Below are positions 54,863 through 63,564 of a DNA stretch of 64,000 nt, piece after piece. Positions within the stretch are counted from its first letter, which is position 1. Every line of letters begins with the position of its first letter. The stretch comes from Fodinicurvata sp. EGI_FJ10296. Its GTDB lineage: Bacteria > Pseudomonadota > Alphaproteobacteria > DSM-16000 > Inquilinaceae. Location: positions 496,001 to 560,000 of the forward strand of contig NZ_JBFCVL010000003.1 in the NCBI RefSeq assembly GCF_040712075.1. The letters are read 5' to 3'. The position numbers were made by a program, and so were the translations under genes. The notes under the pieces are model-generated. The model did not search any database, was not told the origin of the DNA, and saw only the letters and a list, made by a program, of their open reading frames with translations.

Positions 54863-56791
54863 ATGGATTACGCACCAATTCGCGACTATGCAGCCGTCGG
54901 CGATTGTCACGGCAGCGCCCTGGTTTCCCGTACGGGTTCGGTAGACTGGTGCAGCCTGGAGCGCTTTGACGCCGATCCAATTTTCTGCCGGCTCCTGGAT
55001 AGCGACCAAGGCGGTTTTCTAGAGGTCGTGCCCTCGGAGATTCGGGCGGTCGCACGCGAATATGAAGCCGGCACCAACGTGCTAAACACTACGATATTCG
55101 CGGAAGACGGCGCCTTTACGCTCATCGATTTTATGCCGGTCGGCCGACAGCCGAGGGTGGGTGCCCATAACTATGTCGATCTCGATGCCCCGCATGTCTT
55201 CGCGCGCATTATCATCCAGGTCGAGGGCCGGCCGACAGTGACCATCCGGTACCGGCCAAGCGCTGCTTTCGGGCGCGTGCCGACACACCTGACCCTTACC
55301 ACCGGTGCGGTCACCAGCGCCGACGGCCCCGTGCTCTATCATGACCTGAACGGCGTCAAAGGCAGCGGCGATAAGATCGTTGCCCGCATCCGACTCGCCC
55401 CTGGCGAGCGGCGCAATCTCATGGTCGCAGCACGGCCGCTTAACCAGACCAGGCCGCTTACCGCTCTTGATCAATTACTTTCCATCACCAGAGCATTCTG
55501 GCGGGAGTGGCTGGACTACAACCGCTATGACGGTCGGTATAAACACGCCGTCGACCGTAGCCTGCTAACCCTCAAACTCCTGACCTACGCTCCCACGGGT
55601 GCGATCGTGGCCGCCGCCACCTCGTCATTGCCCGAGGAAATCGGCGGTACGCGCAATTGGGATTATCGATACTGCTGGCTGAGAGACTCGGCCTTCACAT
55701 TGGCGGCCCTGGCGACTGCCGGTTATGGCGGTGAAGCGGCGCGCTTCAGCGGCTTCCTCCAGCGTGCCTGCGCCGCCAGCTATCCGACACTCAACATCAT
55801 GTATGGCATCGACGTCGAAACCGACCTGACGGAGTCCATCATCGACCATCTTGATGGCTACCAAGGCAGCCGGCCGGTGCGCAAAGGAAACGGTGCGCAT
55901 GACCAGCGCCAAATGGATGTCTTCGGGGAAGTCATGGACTGGGCGCTGGTCTTCCAGCGCCTTGGCGGTACCGTTAACGCTAAGCAAAAGACAATGCTGC
56001 GCGGCATCGCAGACTATGTGGTCGCGGTCTGGGATCAGCCCGATCAGGGGTTGTGGGAAATGCGCGGCGAGCCCCGGCATCATGTCCATGGTAAAATCAT
56101 GTGTTGGGTGGCACTGGATCGTGCGGCTCGGCTGCTGGGCGACCAGCCGACATGGGCGCGGGCGCGTGACGCCGCGCTTGCCGAAATCAAACAACGGGGT
56201 GTCGACACCGACCGCGATCATTTGATCCAGGCATACGACCATACAGGCGTCGATGCGGCGCTGCTGACTGTGCCGCTGCTTGGTTTTCCGGTTTCGGCCC
56301 GCTGTCTGGAACAAACAGTGCAAGCGGTCGAACGCGAATTGCGGTCCGGCGATTTCGTCTACCGCTATATTGGATCCGACGGTCTGGAAGGTGGGGAAGG
56401 CTGTTTCCTGATCTGCAGTTTCTGGCTGGTCGAGGCGTTGCTTGCGGTTGGTCGTATCGACGAGGGCCGGACGCTCTTCGAGCGTTTGATCGATCAGGCC
56501 AACGATGTCGGTCTTTATGCCGAGGAAATCGACCCGAACAGCGGCGCCTTTCTCGGCAACATGCCGCAGGCCTTCACCCACCTGTCTCTGGTGTCGGCCG
56601 CCTTCCATTTGGCCATGGCCGAAGAGGCGGGCGCCAGGGCTCTGGCCGGAAGTCATGCCGACCGAACCGGGCGCAGCGTCGGGGCGACATTCGGGATTCG
56701 CGGTTTGTTGTCGGCCTTCAGCACCACCCGTCGGGTTGGTCGACTGCTGCCATCCAGGAAGTCCGTGATGCCGCGCGCCCTGGCGCAATAG
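54863..56791 (+). CDS. Glycoside hydrolase family 15 (glucoamylase/trehalase-like) protein
   Basis: 642 residues: an N-terminal trehalase-like beta domain ('IRDYAAVGDCHGSALVSRTG', 'SVDWCSLERFD') and a C-terminal (alpha/alpha)6 barrel. Catalytic-site motifs are 'GTRNWDYRYCWLRDSAFTLA' near 265 and 'GLYAEEIDPNSGAFLGNMPQ' near 555, whose Glu is the usual second catalytic residue. No signal peptide, so it acts in the cytoplasm on alpha-glucosides or trehalose. It is transcribed alone. Confidence 0.92.
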   Translation: MDYAPIRDYAAVGDCHGSALVSRTGSVDWCSLERFDADPIFCRLLDSDQGGFLEVVPSEIRAVAREYEAGTNVLNTTIFAEDGAFTLIDFMPVGRQPRVGAHNYVDLDAPHVFARIIIQVEGRPTVTIRYRPSAAFGRVPTHLTLTTGAVTSADGPVLYHDLNGVKGSGDKIVARIRLAPGERRNLMVAARPLNQTRPLTALDQLLSITRAFWREWLDYNRYDGRYKHAVDRSLLTLKLLTYAPTGAIVAAATSSLPEEIGGTRNWDYRYCWLRDSAFTLAALATAGYGGEAARFSGFLQRACAASYPTLNIMYGIDVETDLTESIIDHLDGYQGSRPVRKGNGAHDQRQMDVFGEVMDWALVFQRLGGTVNAKQKTMLRGIADYVVAVWDQPDQGLWEMRGEPRHHVHGKIMCWVALDRAARLLGDQPTWARARDAALAEIKQRGVDTDRDHLIQAYDHTGVDAALLTVPLLGFPVSARCLEQTVQAVERELRSGDFVYRYIGSDGLEGGEGCFLICSFWLVEALLAVGRIDEGRTLFERLIDQANDVGLYAEEIDPNSGAFLGNMPQAFTHLSLVSAAFHLAMAEEAGARALAGSHADRTGRSVGATFGIRGLLSAFSTTRRVGRLLPSRKSVMPRALAQ

Positions 56792-56858
56792 CCAACACAC
56801 CCCTATACGCGGCCGGCGCGCGCGTGAAGCAATGCCGGTAATTCGTTCGAAAAAGAGC

Positions 56859-58289
56859 CTACCCCGCACAGCAGGAAAGCGTCGCCACGTTCTTGTCGAA
56901 GGCCAGTGCGGCAAGCTTCAGCCCTTCAACGGTCGTCAGATACGGGAATAGCATCTCGCCGAGCGCCTTCGCCGTCATGCCGGTCTTAAGGGCAACCGCC
57001 AGCGTCTGAACGCTATCGGCAGCTTCGGGTGCAAGGATCTGGCCGCCGAGCAGACGGTCGGTTCCGGCGTCCGCCACCAGTTTGATCAACCCGCGCGCAT
57101 CACGCGCTGCAAGCGCCCGTGGCACTTGATCGAGCGGCAGGACCGAGGTCTTGACGTCGTAGCCCGCGTTTCTGGCCGTGGCCGCGCTCAGGCCGACGCC
57201 GGCCACCTGAGGATCGTTGAACACCACCCAGGGCATGGCGCTATTGTCATAGACAAGGCTGTCACCATTCAGAGCGTTGAGCGCGGCAACCTTGCCGCCG
57301 TAAGCGGCCATATACACAAACTGGTCGCGGCCAGTCACGTCACCGGCTGCATAGATGATCGGATTGGAGGTGCGCATCATCGCGTCGACCGAGATAGCGC
57401 CGCTGTCGGCGCGTTGCACACCGTTCTTATGAAGATCGAGCCCGCGCGTGTTGGGCGTTCGCCCCGTTGCAGCCAAAACCTGCTCCGCCCGAAGAGTTTC
57501 TTCGCGGCCATCGATCTCCACGATCAGGCCAACGCCGCGTTCATCCCGCGTGACCTGCCGATAGGCAAGGCCAACATGCACCATCAAGCCTTCGTCGCGC
57601 AGATACCCGGTCAGGGCTTCCGACACTTCCGGCTCTGCCTCTGGGAGAAGACGCGAACGGGCGACGATGGTCACACGCGTACCCATACGCGCAAACATCT
57701 GAGCGAGTTCGCAGCCGACATAGCCGCCGCCGATCACAATCAGCGAACGCGGCAGGTCGGTCAGCTCCAGCGCTGTGGTGCTGGTCAGCCACGGTACATC
57801 ATCAAAGCCGGGAATGTCCGGTTGGCCCGGTGCCGCCCCGGTGGTAATGATCGTCTTTCCCGCCCGTACGATCCGTCCGCCAACGGCGACGCCCCCGGTC
57901 GTCAGGCATGCGGCCCCGTCGAAATAGGATATGCCGGGATAGGCCGACAGCAGATCGATGTATTTGCGCTGACGAAGCGTCGTCACCAGATCATCCTTCG
58001 CCGCAACGAGCGCGCCCCAATCCATTATATGGGCTTCGCCGGAGAGCCCGGGAAAGCGGCTGGCGGCGCGCGCACCATGCAGGACTTCGGCGGCGCGGAT
58101 CATTGTCTTCGACGGCACGCAGCCGACATTGACGCAAGTGCCACCGATCGTGCCGTGCCCGACGAGGGCGACTTCGGCACCCTGTTCGGCGGCAGTTATG
58201 GCGGCAGAGAACCCGGCGGAACCGGCACCAACGACGGCGAGGTCGTAGGCGCCGTGGCTCTTTGGCTCCGGCATATAGCAATCCGTCAT
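56859..58289 (-). CDS. merA: Mercuric reductase
   Basis: 476 residues, the core form without the N-terminal metal-binding domain. The FAD site is 'DLAVVGAGSAGFSAAITAAE', the redox-active pair lies in 'GGTCVNVGCVPSKTMIRAAE' near 45, the NADPH site in 'LIVIGGGYVGCELAQMFARM', and the C-terminal mercury-relay Cys pair in 'VATLSCCAG'. It reduces Hg(II) to volatile Hg(0) in the cytoplasm using NADPH. It starts one base after the merF stop and is divergent from merR. The longer frame to 58505 overlaps merF and is a shadow. Confidence 0.94.
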   Translation of the reverse strand: MTDCYMPEPKSHGAYDLAVVGAGSAGFSAAITAAEQGAEVALVGHGTIGGTCVNVGCVPSKTMIRAAEVLHGARAASRFPGLSGEAHIMDWGALVAAKDDLVTTLRQRKYIDLLSAYPGISYFDGAACLTTGGVAVGGRIVRAGKTIITTGAAPGQPDIPGFDDVPWLTSTTALELTDLPRSLIVIGGGYVGCELAQMFARMGTRVTIVARSRLLPEAEPEVSEALTGYLRDEGLMVHVGLAYRQVTRDERGVGLIVEIDGREETLRAEQVLAATGRTPNTRGLDLHKNGVQRADSGAISVDAMMRTSNPIIYAAGDVTGRDQFVYMAAYGGKVAALNALNGDSLVYDNSAMPWVVFNDPQVAGVGLSAATARNAGYDVKTSVLPLDQVPRALAARDARGLIKLVADAGTDRLLGGQILAPEAADSVQTLAVALKTGMTAKALGEMLFPYLTTVEGLKLAALAFDKNVATLSCCAG

Positions 58290-58290
58290 A

Positions 58291-58539
58291 TCAGGTGTTT
58301 TCCTTTGTCGCTTTAGTGTCGGTTTCGCAGCAGGCGGCAACCCGCTGCCGCCGCCAAAGACCGAAGACCGCGATCCCGGCGAAAACCGCCAACGCCGGAA
58401 GAAGAACGTAATCGAGCCAGCCGAGCCATGCCGCGAGACCGGCGATGCCGAACAATATGACCAGAACCGGCGTGAAGCAGCAGATGGCGGCGATGACCGT
58501 GCCAATAGCGCCGGTCTTGATGATCGTGGCGTCTTTCAT
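58291..58539 (-). CDS. merF: Mercury transport protein MerF
   Basis: 82 residues, two membrane helices. A vicinal Cys pair in the first ('VIAAICCFTPVLVILFGIAG', near 20) and another near the C-terminus ('VAACCETD', near 70) are the MerF signature for taking up Hg(II) and passing it to MerA. GGAGG precedes the ATG. There is no MerT, MerP or MerC in the unit, so MerF is the only importer. Confidence 0.92.
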   Translation of the reverse strand: MKDATIIKTGAIGTVIAAICCFTPVLVILFGIAGLAAWLGWLDYVLLPALAVFAGIAVFGLWRRQRVAACCETDTKATKENT

Positions 58540-58664
58540 CCTCCCACCCTCACATTGATTTCAGCCGAGCGGGATCGCGCGCATTGGCTGGCGCGGTCGC
58601 GACAGCAGCGGGGCCGGTTGGCGCGTCACTCATGTCATTTCATCCTCGATCCCGCTAAGGGTTC

Positions 58665-58695
58665 AATGTAAGGTCTGTAGTCACTACAGGCTCAA
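58665..58695 (-). promoter_or_regulatory. MerR-type operator/promoter for merFA
   Basis: Read on the minus strand: TTGAGC (-35), the palindrome CTGTAGTGACTACAG, and TACATT (-10), with a 19-bp spacer. An over-long 19-20 bp spacer with a dyad between the boxes is the hallmark of MerR-activated promoters, which MerR untwists on binding metal. The merR start is 17 bp away on the other strand, so MerR likely represses itself too. Confidence 0.75.
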
Positions 58696-58711
58696 GGAGT
58701 TTCTGCGGAGA

Positions 58712-59125
58712 ATGAAACACGACACGCCGGAGAAGGGTTTGCACCGGGCAGCGCTTGCCCGCCGCACCGGCTGCAATCTGGAAACGATCCGCTATTACGA
58801 GAAAATCGGCATGATGCCCGAGCCGCCGCGCACGGATGCCGGGTATCGTCTATACGGCAGCGTCCATGTGGAACGGCTCCGCTTCATCCTGCGGGCACGC
58901 GAGTTGGGCTTTTCACTCGGCGATATCCGGGAGTTGCTCGCCCTCGTCGATCGCGGCGCACAGACCTGCGCCGAGGTAAAGGATCTTACCGAACGGCATC
59001 TTGCCGACGTGCGCGAGAAGATCGCCGATCTCATGCGCATCGAGCGGGTTCTGGCCGAAACGGCAGCGCAATGTTCCGGTGACCAGGTTCCAGAATGCCC
59101 GGTGCTCGATACGATCGGATCGTAA
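58712..59125 (+). CDS. merR: Mercury-responsive regulator MerR
   Basis: 137 residues. The N-terminal winged HTH is 'RTGCNLETIRYYEKIGMMPE', then a dimerisation helix. The three Hg(II)-binding Cys are present in the right places: 'GAQTCAEVKDL' near 82 and 'QCSGDQVPECPVLD' near 117 and 124. It activates the divergent merFA operon when mercury binds across the dimer. The start fits known MerR N-termini. Confidence 0.94.
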   Translation: MKHDTPEKGLHRAALARRTGCNLETIRYYEKIGMMPEPPRTDAGYRLYGSVHVERLRFILRARELGFSLGDIRELLALVDRGAQTCAEVKDLTERHLADVREKIADLMRIERVLAETAAQCSGDQVPECPVLDTIGS

Positions 59126-59417
59126 GGTCTTTACGGCCATCGATGTCACGTGCGCATCGTCGAGCAAAGCCTTTTTGCATTCCGAGCCAAACCGCGAAGT
59201 CGCAACGACGACGTAACAACGGCGAAGCATTCCCTCACGGTTTTCACGGATTGTTGAACGCGGCTTGCATCGGCAATGTCCGCGATTACGGATTTCGCTA
59301 TGGACACGACCCCATTCCGAAATGGGGAATCTCCCATGCAGCATCGTCGTTGGCAACAGTATTGCGAGTTTGCAATACAGTCGGCCAGCGGCTGTTGAGC
59401 AGACGAAAGGATTATTG
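59126..59417. other. Gene-free stretch after merR
   Basis: 292 bp. The DNA is less GC-rich around 59160-59220 and near 59345-59400, where the promoter of the next membrane-protein gene may lie. No gene or clear hairpin is seen. Confidence 0.4.
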
Positions 59418-59888
59418 ATGTCCAGCCTGGATCGCGTCGCGCCTACACCGCTAGGCGAGACCATTATCCATATTCTGGCGGCGGGCATCGCCGCGCAGAT
59501 CGTATTTGAAATTCTCGCCCTGTTGATTGCGCCGTTGGTCCTTGGTTTGCCGATGCTGCCGGCGAATTTTGTTGTCGCGCTCACGGCCCTGGCGGGTCTG
59601 TCGCTGCCGATTTCCGCCGGATGGGCAGGCCATCTGCTGGCCGGGATCGTGGTATTCCCCGTTGGCTATATGCTGATGCGGCGTTTCCTGAACAACTGGG
59701 GCTGGGCACTTGCCGGTGCGCTATACGGTATCGTGTTATGGTTCATCGCCCAGGGCTTTCTGGCGCCACTCGTCGGGCGGCCGTTCATGCTGGGGTTTGT
59801 GAGCTATACATGGGTCTCGCTGGTCGCGCATCTGATATACGCCCTGACGATCGCCTATGTGATTGACCGGTTGCAGCGCCGGTTATGA
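59418..59888 (+). CDS. Small membrane protein of unknown function
   Basis: 156 residues with four or five membrane helices: 'HILAAGIAAQIVFEILALLI', 'GLSLPISAGWAGHLLAGIVV', 'NWGWALAGALYGIVLWFIAQ', and 'FVSYTWVSLVAHLIYALTIA'. I do not recognise the family. Conserved His/Trp positions near helix ends could bind haem or a quinone, but this is a guess. The ATG at 59418 follows AAAGGA. It stands between merR and a thioredoxin-like gene. Confidence 0.65.
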   Translation: MSSLDRVAPTPLGETIIHILAAGIAAQIVFEILALLIAPLVLGLPMLPANFVVALTALAGLSLPISAGWAGHLLAGIVVFPVGYMLMRRFLNNWGWALAGALYGIVLWFIAQGFLAPLVGRPFMLGFVSYTWVSLVAHLIYALTIAYVIDRLQRRL

Positions 59889-60229
59889 CCGTCCTGATGC
59901 CCGCCATGTTCGACCCGGCACTCAGCAAAGGAAACGGCCTGCTGCGCAGCGGTTCCTTGCCTGAGGCATGAAATACTCCGCAGGGAAGCAAGTGGTCCGA
60001 TCTGCTCCAGTCGGTGGAACCTTTCGCGCCGCAGAACCTTCATCATGAACAACAGGTGGCTGCTGGGCCCGTCGGGCGCACGCGAACTGACTGCAACACC
60101 GGCCCGATAGCGATCCAGTGGCACGTTTTACCGTCGTTGGATGGCCCGGCAATCCGGCAATAACCACAACCGATCCCGCAGGCAATCTGCATGTGGCCAA
60201 ACTCAAACAAGTGGAAATTGGAGACGGCG
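59889..60229. other. Gene-free stretch before the peroxiredoxin-like gene
   Basis: 341 bp with no supportable gene; open frames on both strands lack ribosome sites and family patterns. The distal part contains AT-rich DNA suitable for a promoter. Confidence 0.4.
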
Positions 60230-60757
60230 ATGGCAAACAAACTCAAACCCGGAGACCACCTTCCCGATATCACCGTGCCGCAGATTGGTGGCGGTGAGTT
60301 GCGTCTCGGCATCCCTGTTGACGATCACGACTGGCAAATGGTCGTGATCTATCGCGGCAAGCATTGCCCGATCTGCAAGGCCTATCTGACTGAGCTTGAG
60401 CGTACCCTGCCCGATTTCGCTGCGGCCGGGGTCGATGTCATCGCCGTTTCCGGCGATCCCGAAGATCGTGCGCGCAGCTTCGCCGAAGAGATCGGCGTTA
60501 CCTTCCCGGTTGGGCATGGCCTCACGGTGGATCAAATGAAGGCGCTCGGGCTTTATGTTTCAGAGCCGCGCTCGGAACAGGAAACCGACCGTCCCTTCCC
60601 GGAACCTGGCGTGTTCGTGATCAACGCCGACGGGCTGATACAGGTTGTGGACATCTCGAACGCGCCGTTCGCCCGGCCGGATCTTGCGAGCCTCGCCAAG
60701 GGGCTGAAGTTTATTCGTGACAACAACTATCCGATCCGCGGTCGTCTCGCGGCCTGA
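60230..60757 (+). CDS. Peroxiredoxin-like (AhpC/TSA) family protein
   Basis: 175 residues of the redoxin type: 'LKPGDHLPDITVPQIGGGEL' at the start, the active site 'IYRGKHCPICKAYLTELERT' near 50 with a C-x-x-C in place of the usual single peroxidatic Cys, 'VIAVSGDPEDRARSFAEEIG' and 'PGVFVINADGLIQVVDISNA'. Probably a thiol peroxidase or disulfide reductase in the cytoplasm. GGAG sets the ATG at 60230. An SDR remnant follows. Confidence 0.88.
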   Translation: MANKLKPGDHLPDITVPQIGGGELRLGIPVDDHDWQMVVIYRGKHCPICKAYLTELERTLPDFAAAGVDVIAVSGDPEDRARSFAEEIGVTFPVGHGLTVDQMKALGLYVSEPRSEQETDRPFPEPGVFVINADGLIQVVDISNAPFARPDLASLAKGLKFIRDNNYPIRGRLAA

Positions 60758-60912
60758 GACAGCCCCGCCGTCAGGAAGAGACGCGCTGGATCGGCAACAA
60801 CTTCCTGGCGCGGCCTCGATCTGAAGCGAGTGGAATCGAACCTTCCCTGCCTTTCGAATGCCCCCTGTGAATGACAATTCATTGTTTCTCGTTCAAACAG
60901 GCAACACGGCCA

Positions 60913-61098
60913 ATGAAACTCGACCGCAAGATCTGCGTCATAACAGGTGGTGCCGGCGGCATCGGCCTTGAAATCCCGAAATACCTTGCCGCTGCAGGCG
61001 CCAAGGTGGTGATCGTGTCGGATCGCTCGGTGGGCGAGCTCGCTGTCGGTCTCGATGCGCAGGTCTTGCCGCCGACCATTTATGCAATGCAGGATTAA
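60913..61098 (+). pseudogene. Short-chain dehydrogenase, N-terminal fragment
   Basis: 61 codons carry the first Rossmann unit of an SDR: 'KICVITGGAGGIGLEIPKYL' and 'AAAGAKVVIVSDRS', then diverge and stop at TAA. The family is about 250 residues, so the catalytic Ser-Tyr-Lys part is gone. No continuation is found downstream; the flavodoxin-like gene begins 90 bp later. Confidence 0.75.
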
Positions 61099-61188
61099 TA
61101 TGATGGGGCAGCCAATCTACGCGGGGTTTCGCGGAAATGACAGAGAAGCGAAGCGATGACATCCTGAAGCTTTATAGGGAAACTGCTC

Positions 61189-61935
61189 ATGACTTTAAGC
61201 GAAAAACAGGCATCACTTTGCGAGAAGAATGAAACTGACTTTTCCGATCTGCGTGCCGTATATTTCAATTGCACACTAAAGCATCCCGACCAAACGTCGC
61301 ACACATCGCTGCTGTTGGGCACATCGGCCGAGATCATGCGCAAAAGTGGCGTCGTCGTGGAAGACATCCGGATGACCGCCCATACCGTCGCTTTCGGCGT
61401 ACAGCCGGACATGCGTGAGCATGGCTGGGACCATGACGACTGGCCCGATCTATGGCGCAAGGTCGAGGCGGCGGACATACTCGTCATCGGCACGCCGATA
61501 TGGCTGGGCGAACAATCCTCTGTCTGCCGGATTCTCATCGAACGTCTCTACGCCATGTCCGGGCTTCTGAATGACAAGGGGCAATCCATCTTCTATGGCA
61601 AGACCGGCGGCGTCGTGGTCACCGGTAACGAGGATGGGATCAAGCATGTGGCGATGAACGTTCTCTATTCTATGTCGCATCTTGGCTACACGATCCCGCC
61701 GCAGGCCGATTGCGGCTGGATCGGCGAGGCCGGGCCGGGTCCGAGCTACGGCGATGATGACGCGGGGTTCGACAACGAATTCACGCAGCGCAACACCACG
61801 ATCATGACTTGGAACCTGATGCACATGGCGCGGATGCTGAAGGATGCCGGCGGTCTCCCCAACCATGGTAACGACCGCAAGGCGTGGTCGGCCGGATGCC
61901 GTTTCGATTTTGAAAACCCCGAACACAGAAGCTGA
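61189..61935 (+). CDS. Flavodoxin family NAD(P)H-dependent oxidoreductase
   Basis: 248 residues with a flavodoxin-like fold: 'RAVYFNCTLKHPDQTSHTSL' (FMN phosphate loop), 'EAADILVIGTPIWLGEQSSV' near 103 and 'KTGGVVVTGNEDGIKHVAMN' near 140 are the FMN-binding loops of the NADPH-dependent FMN reductase superfamily. It is cytoplasmic and probably reduces quinones, nitro compounds or flavins. It lies after a broken SDR and before an antiporter. Confidence 0.85.
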   Translation: MTLSEKQASLCEKNETDFSDLRAVYFNCTLKHPDQTSHTSLLLGTSAEIMRKSGVVVEDIRMTAHTVAFGVQPDMREHGWDHDDWPDLWRKVEAADILVIGTPIWLGEQSSVCRILIERLYAMSGLLNDKGQSIFYGKTGGVVVTGNEDGIKHVAMNVLYSMSHLGYTIPPQADCGWIGEAGPGPSYGDDDAGFDNEFTQRNTTIMTWNLMHMARMLKDAGGLPNHGNDRKAWSAGCRFDFENPEHRS

Positions 61936-62091
61936 AAAAGGTATCAAGTCGGCAGGCTTTGACGTGCATCCCGATTTTCGGAGCATTCTGAGCTGGAACT
62001 TTCCAATAATTATCCCGATGAGAGGACAACATCTACGATGAACTTAAATTAATTTCCGCCCTTTACAATGCAATAAGACCAAAACATCGTC

Positions 62092-63300
62092 ATGACTGAA
62101 ACGCATGAAAGCTACGGGCAACTAATGCTCGTGTTCGGCGCGGTCGCGCTACTCGCCATTCCGCTCAGGAGTGCGCTGAGAAAGGTCGCCCTGCCCGCAT
62201 TGATCGCCTTTATCGCTCTCGGTCTCGCCCTGTCCGCCGCCGACGAAAGTCTGGAGTTTATGACGCGCGACCTTCGCGACCAGACCGGGGTGTTGGCGCA
62301 GTTGGGCCTCGTGGCCCTGCTCTTCCGCGTGGGGCTGGAAAGCGATCCGGATCGACTTGCCGGACAACTTCGGCGCGCAGTCGTGATCTGGCTTCCAAAC
62401 ATGGCGGTTCCCGCGGCCCTCGCCTTCGCGCTGATCTGGGCATGGCCCGGCCTAGGGCCCATCCCGGCACTGCTCACAGCCATCGCAGCAAGCGCCACGA
62501 GCATCGGCATCTCCACCGCGCCCTGGGAAGAAGCCGGCGCATTGCAGAGCGATGACGGCGCGCTGATGCTCGACGTGGCTGAGCTTGACGATCTGTCGGC
62601 GGCGATCCTGCTCGGGATCGTTTTCGCCGTTGTGCCAAACCTGCATGAAGGCAACGGGACGATGGGCCAGGCGGCGTGGGCCGGTGCCGTGCAGATCGCC
62701 AAGATCACCCTTTTCTCTGCTGCTTGCTACGCATTCTCTCGTCTGGTTGAACCGAGGCTGTCGGCGATCTTTGCCGACCTTGATCCGCGCACTGGCCCGT
62801 TCGTCTTCGCGGCCGGGACCGTCTTTCTAATCGCCGCCACGGCCGACGCGCTTGGCTTTTCCATGGCGATCGGGGCAATCTTCGCCGGCCTTGCCTTCAG
62901 CCGCGATCCTGCAGAGCGTCAGATCGACGACGCCTTCGCCTCCATTCTGGCGCTCTTCAGCCCATTCTTCTTTCTATCCATAGGGCTGTCGGTCGAATTC
63001 GACCGTTTCGGGGCCACTCTCTCGCTTGCCGCGGCACTCTTTGTCGCGCTTGTTGCAGGCAAGGCGCTAGGCGCCGGCCTTCCGGCCTGGGCTGTTTCCG
63101 GACGCAGAACCGGCCAGATTATCGGCGCGAGCATGGTGCCCCGGGCCGAGATATTCCTGATCGTCATGGCACACGGCCTGTCGATGGGGGCCTGGGCGGT
63201 GCCGTCTGAACTCTACACGGCCTCCGTTCTTGCGGCGGTGGCGACCTGTATTGCCGGCCCCTTAGTGGTGGCGCAGCTTTTGGGGCGCACGAGACCGTAG
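62092..63300 (+). CDS. Cation:proton antiporter (CPA2-type)
   Basis: 402 residues with 11-12 membrane helices and no cytosolic TrkA domain. 'ALIAFIALGLALSAADESLE' and 'LGLVALLFRVGLESDP' cover the first helices; 'MLDVAELDDLSAAILLGIVF' near 160 holds the Asp-Asp pair expected for Na+(K+)/H+ exchange. It works in the inner membrane for pH and ion homeostasis. Ends about 260 bp before the last gene. Confidence 0.9.
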   Translation: MTETHESYGQLMLVFGAVALLAIPLRSALRKVALPALIAFIALGLALSAADESLEFMTRDLRDQTGVLAQLGLVALLFRVGLESDPDRLAGQLRRAVVIWLPNMAVPAALAFALIWAWPGLGPIPALLTAIAASATSIGISTAPWEEAGALQSDDGALMLDVAELDDLSAAILLGIVFAVVPNLHEGNGTMGQAAWAGAVQIAKITLFSAACYAFSRLVEPRLSAIFADLDPRTGPFVFAAGTVFLIAATADALGFSMAIGAIFAGLAFSRDPAERQIDDAFASILALFSPFFFLSIGLSVEFDRFGATLSLAAALFVALVAGKALGAGLPAWAVSGRRTGQIIGASMVPRAEIFLIVMAHGLSMGAWAVPSELYTASVLAAVATCIAGPLVVAQLLGRTRP

Positions 63301-63564
63301 GCGGAATGGCTGACATGACCGCCAGGCTCTTCACACTGACTGTTGTCGCCTCGGTGTGATTTATCTCCGGCTGCTTGCGCATCCCAATGAAGCCGGCGAC
63401 CTGTGGGCGTCACCTGGGGAAAAGTTGATGTTTTTTCTGTATGCCGTTCGCGTCCAGTTTTGGTTGTTTCCGACCAGGCGACAAGACAAAACTTTGATAC
63501 CATTGGTTCGACGTCAGCGGATACATCACATTTGAATTGAACCACCACCTTTTTTATCAAGCTA
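63301..63564. other. Intergenic region between convergent genes
   Basis: 264 bp, noticeably AT-rich after 63420 and with no gene. No strong hairpin was seen. Confidence 0.4.
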
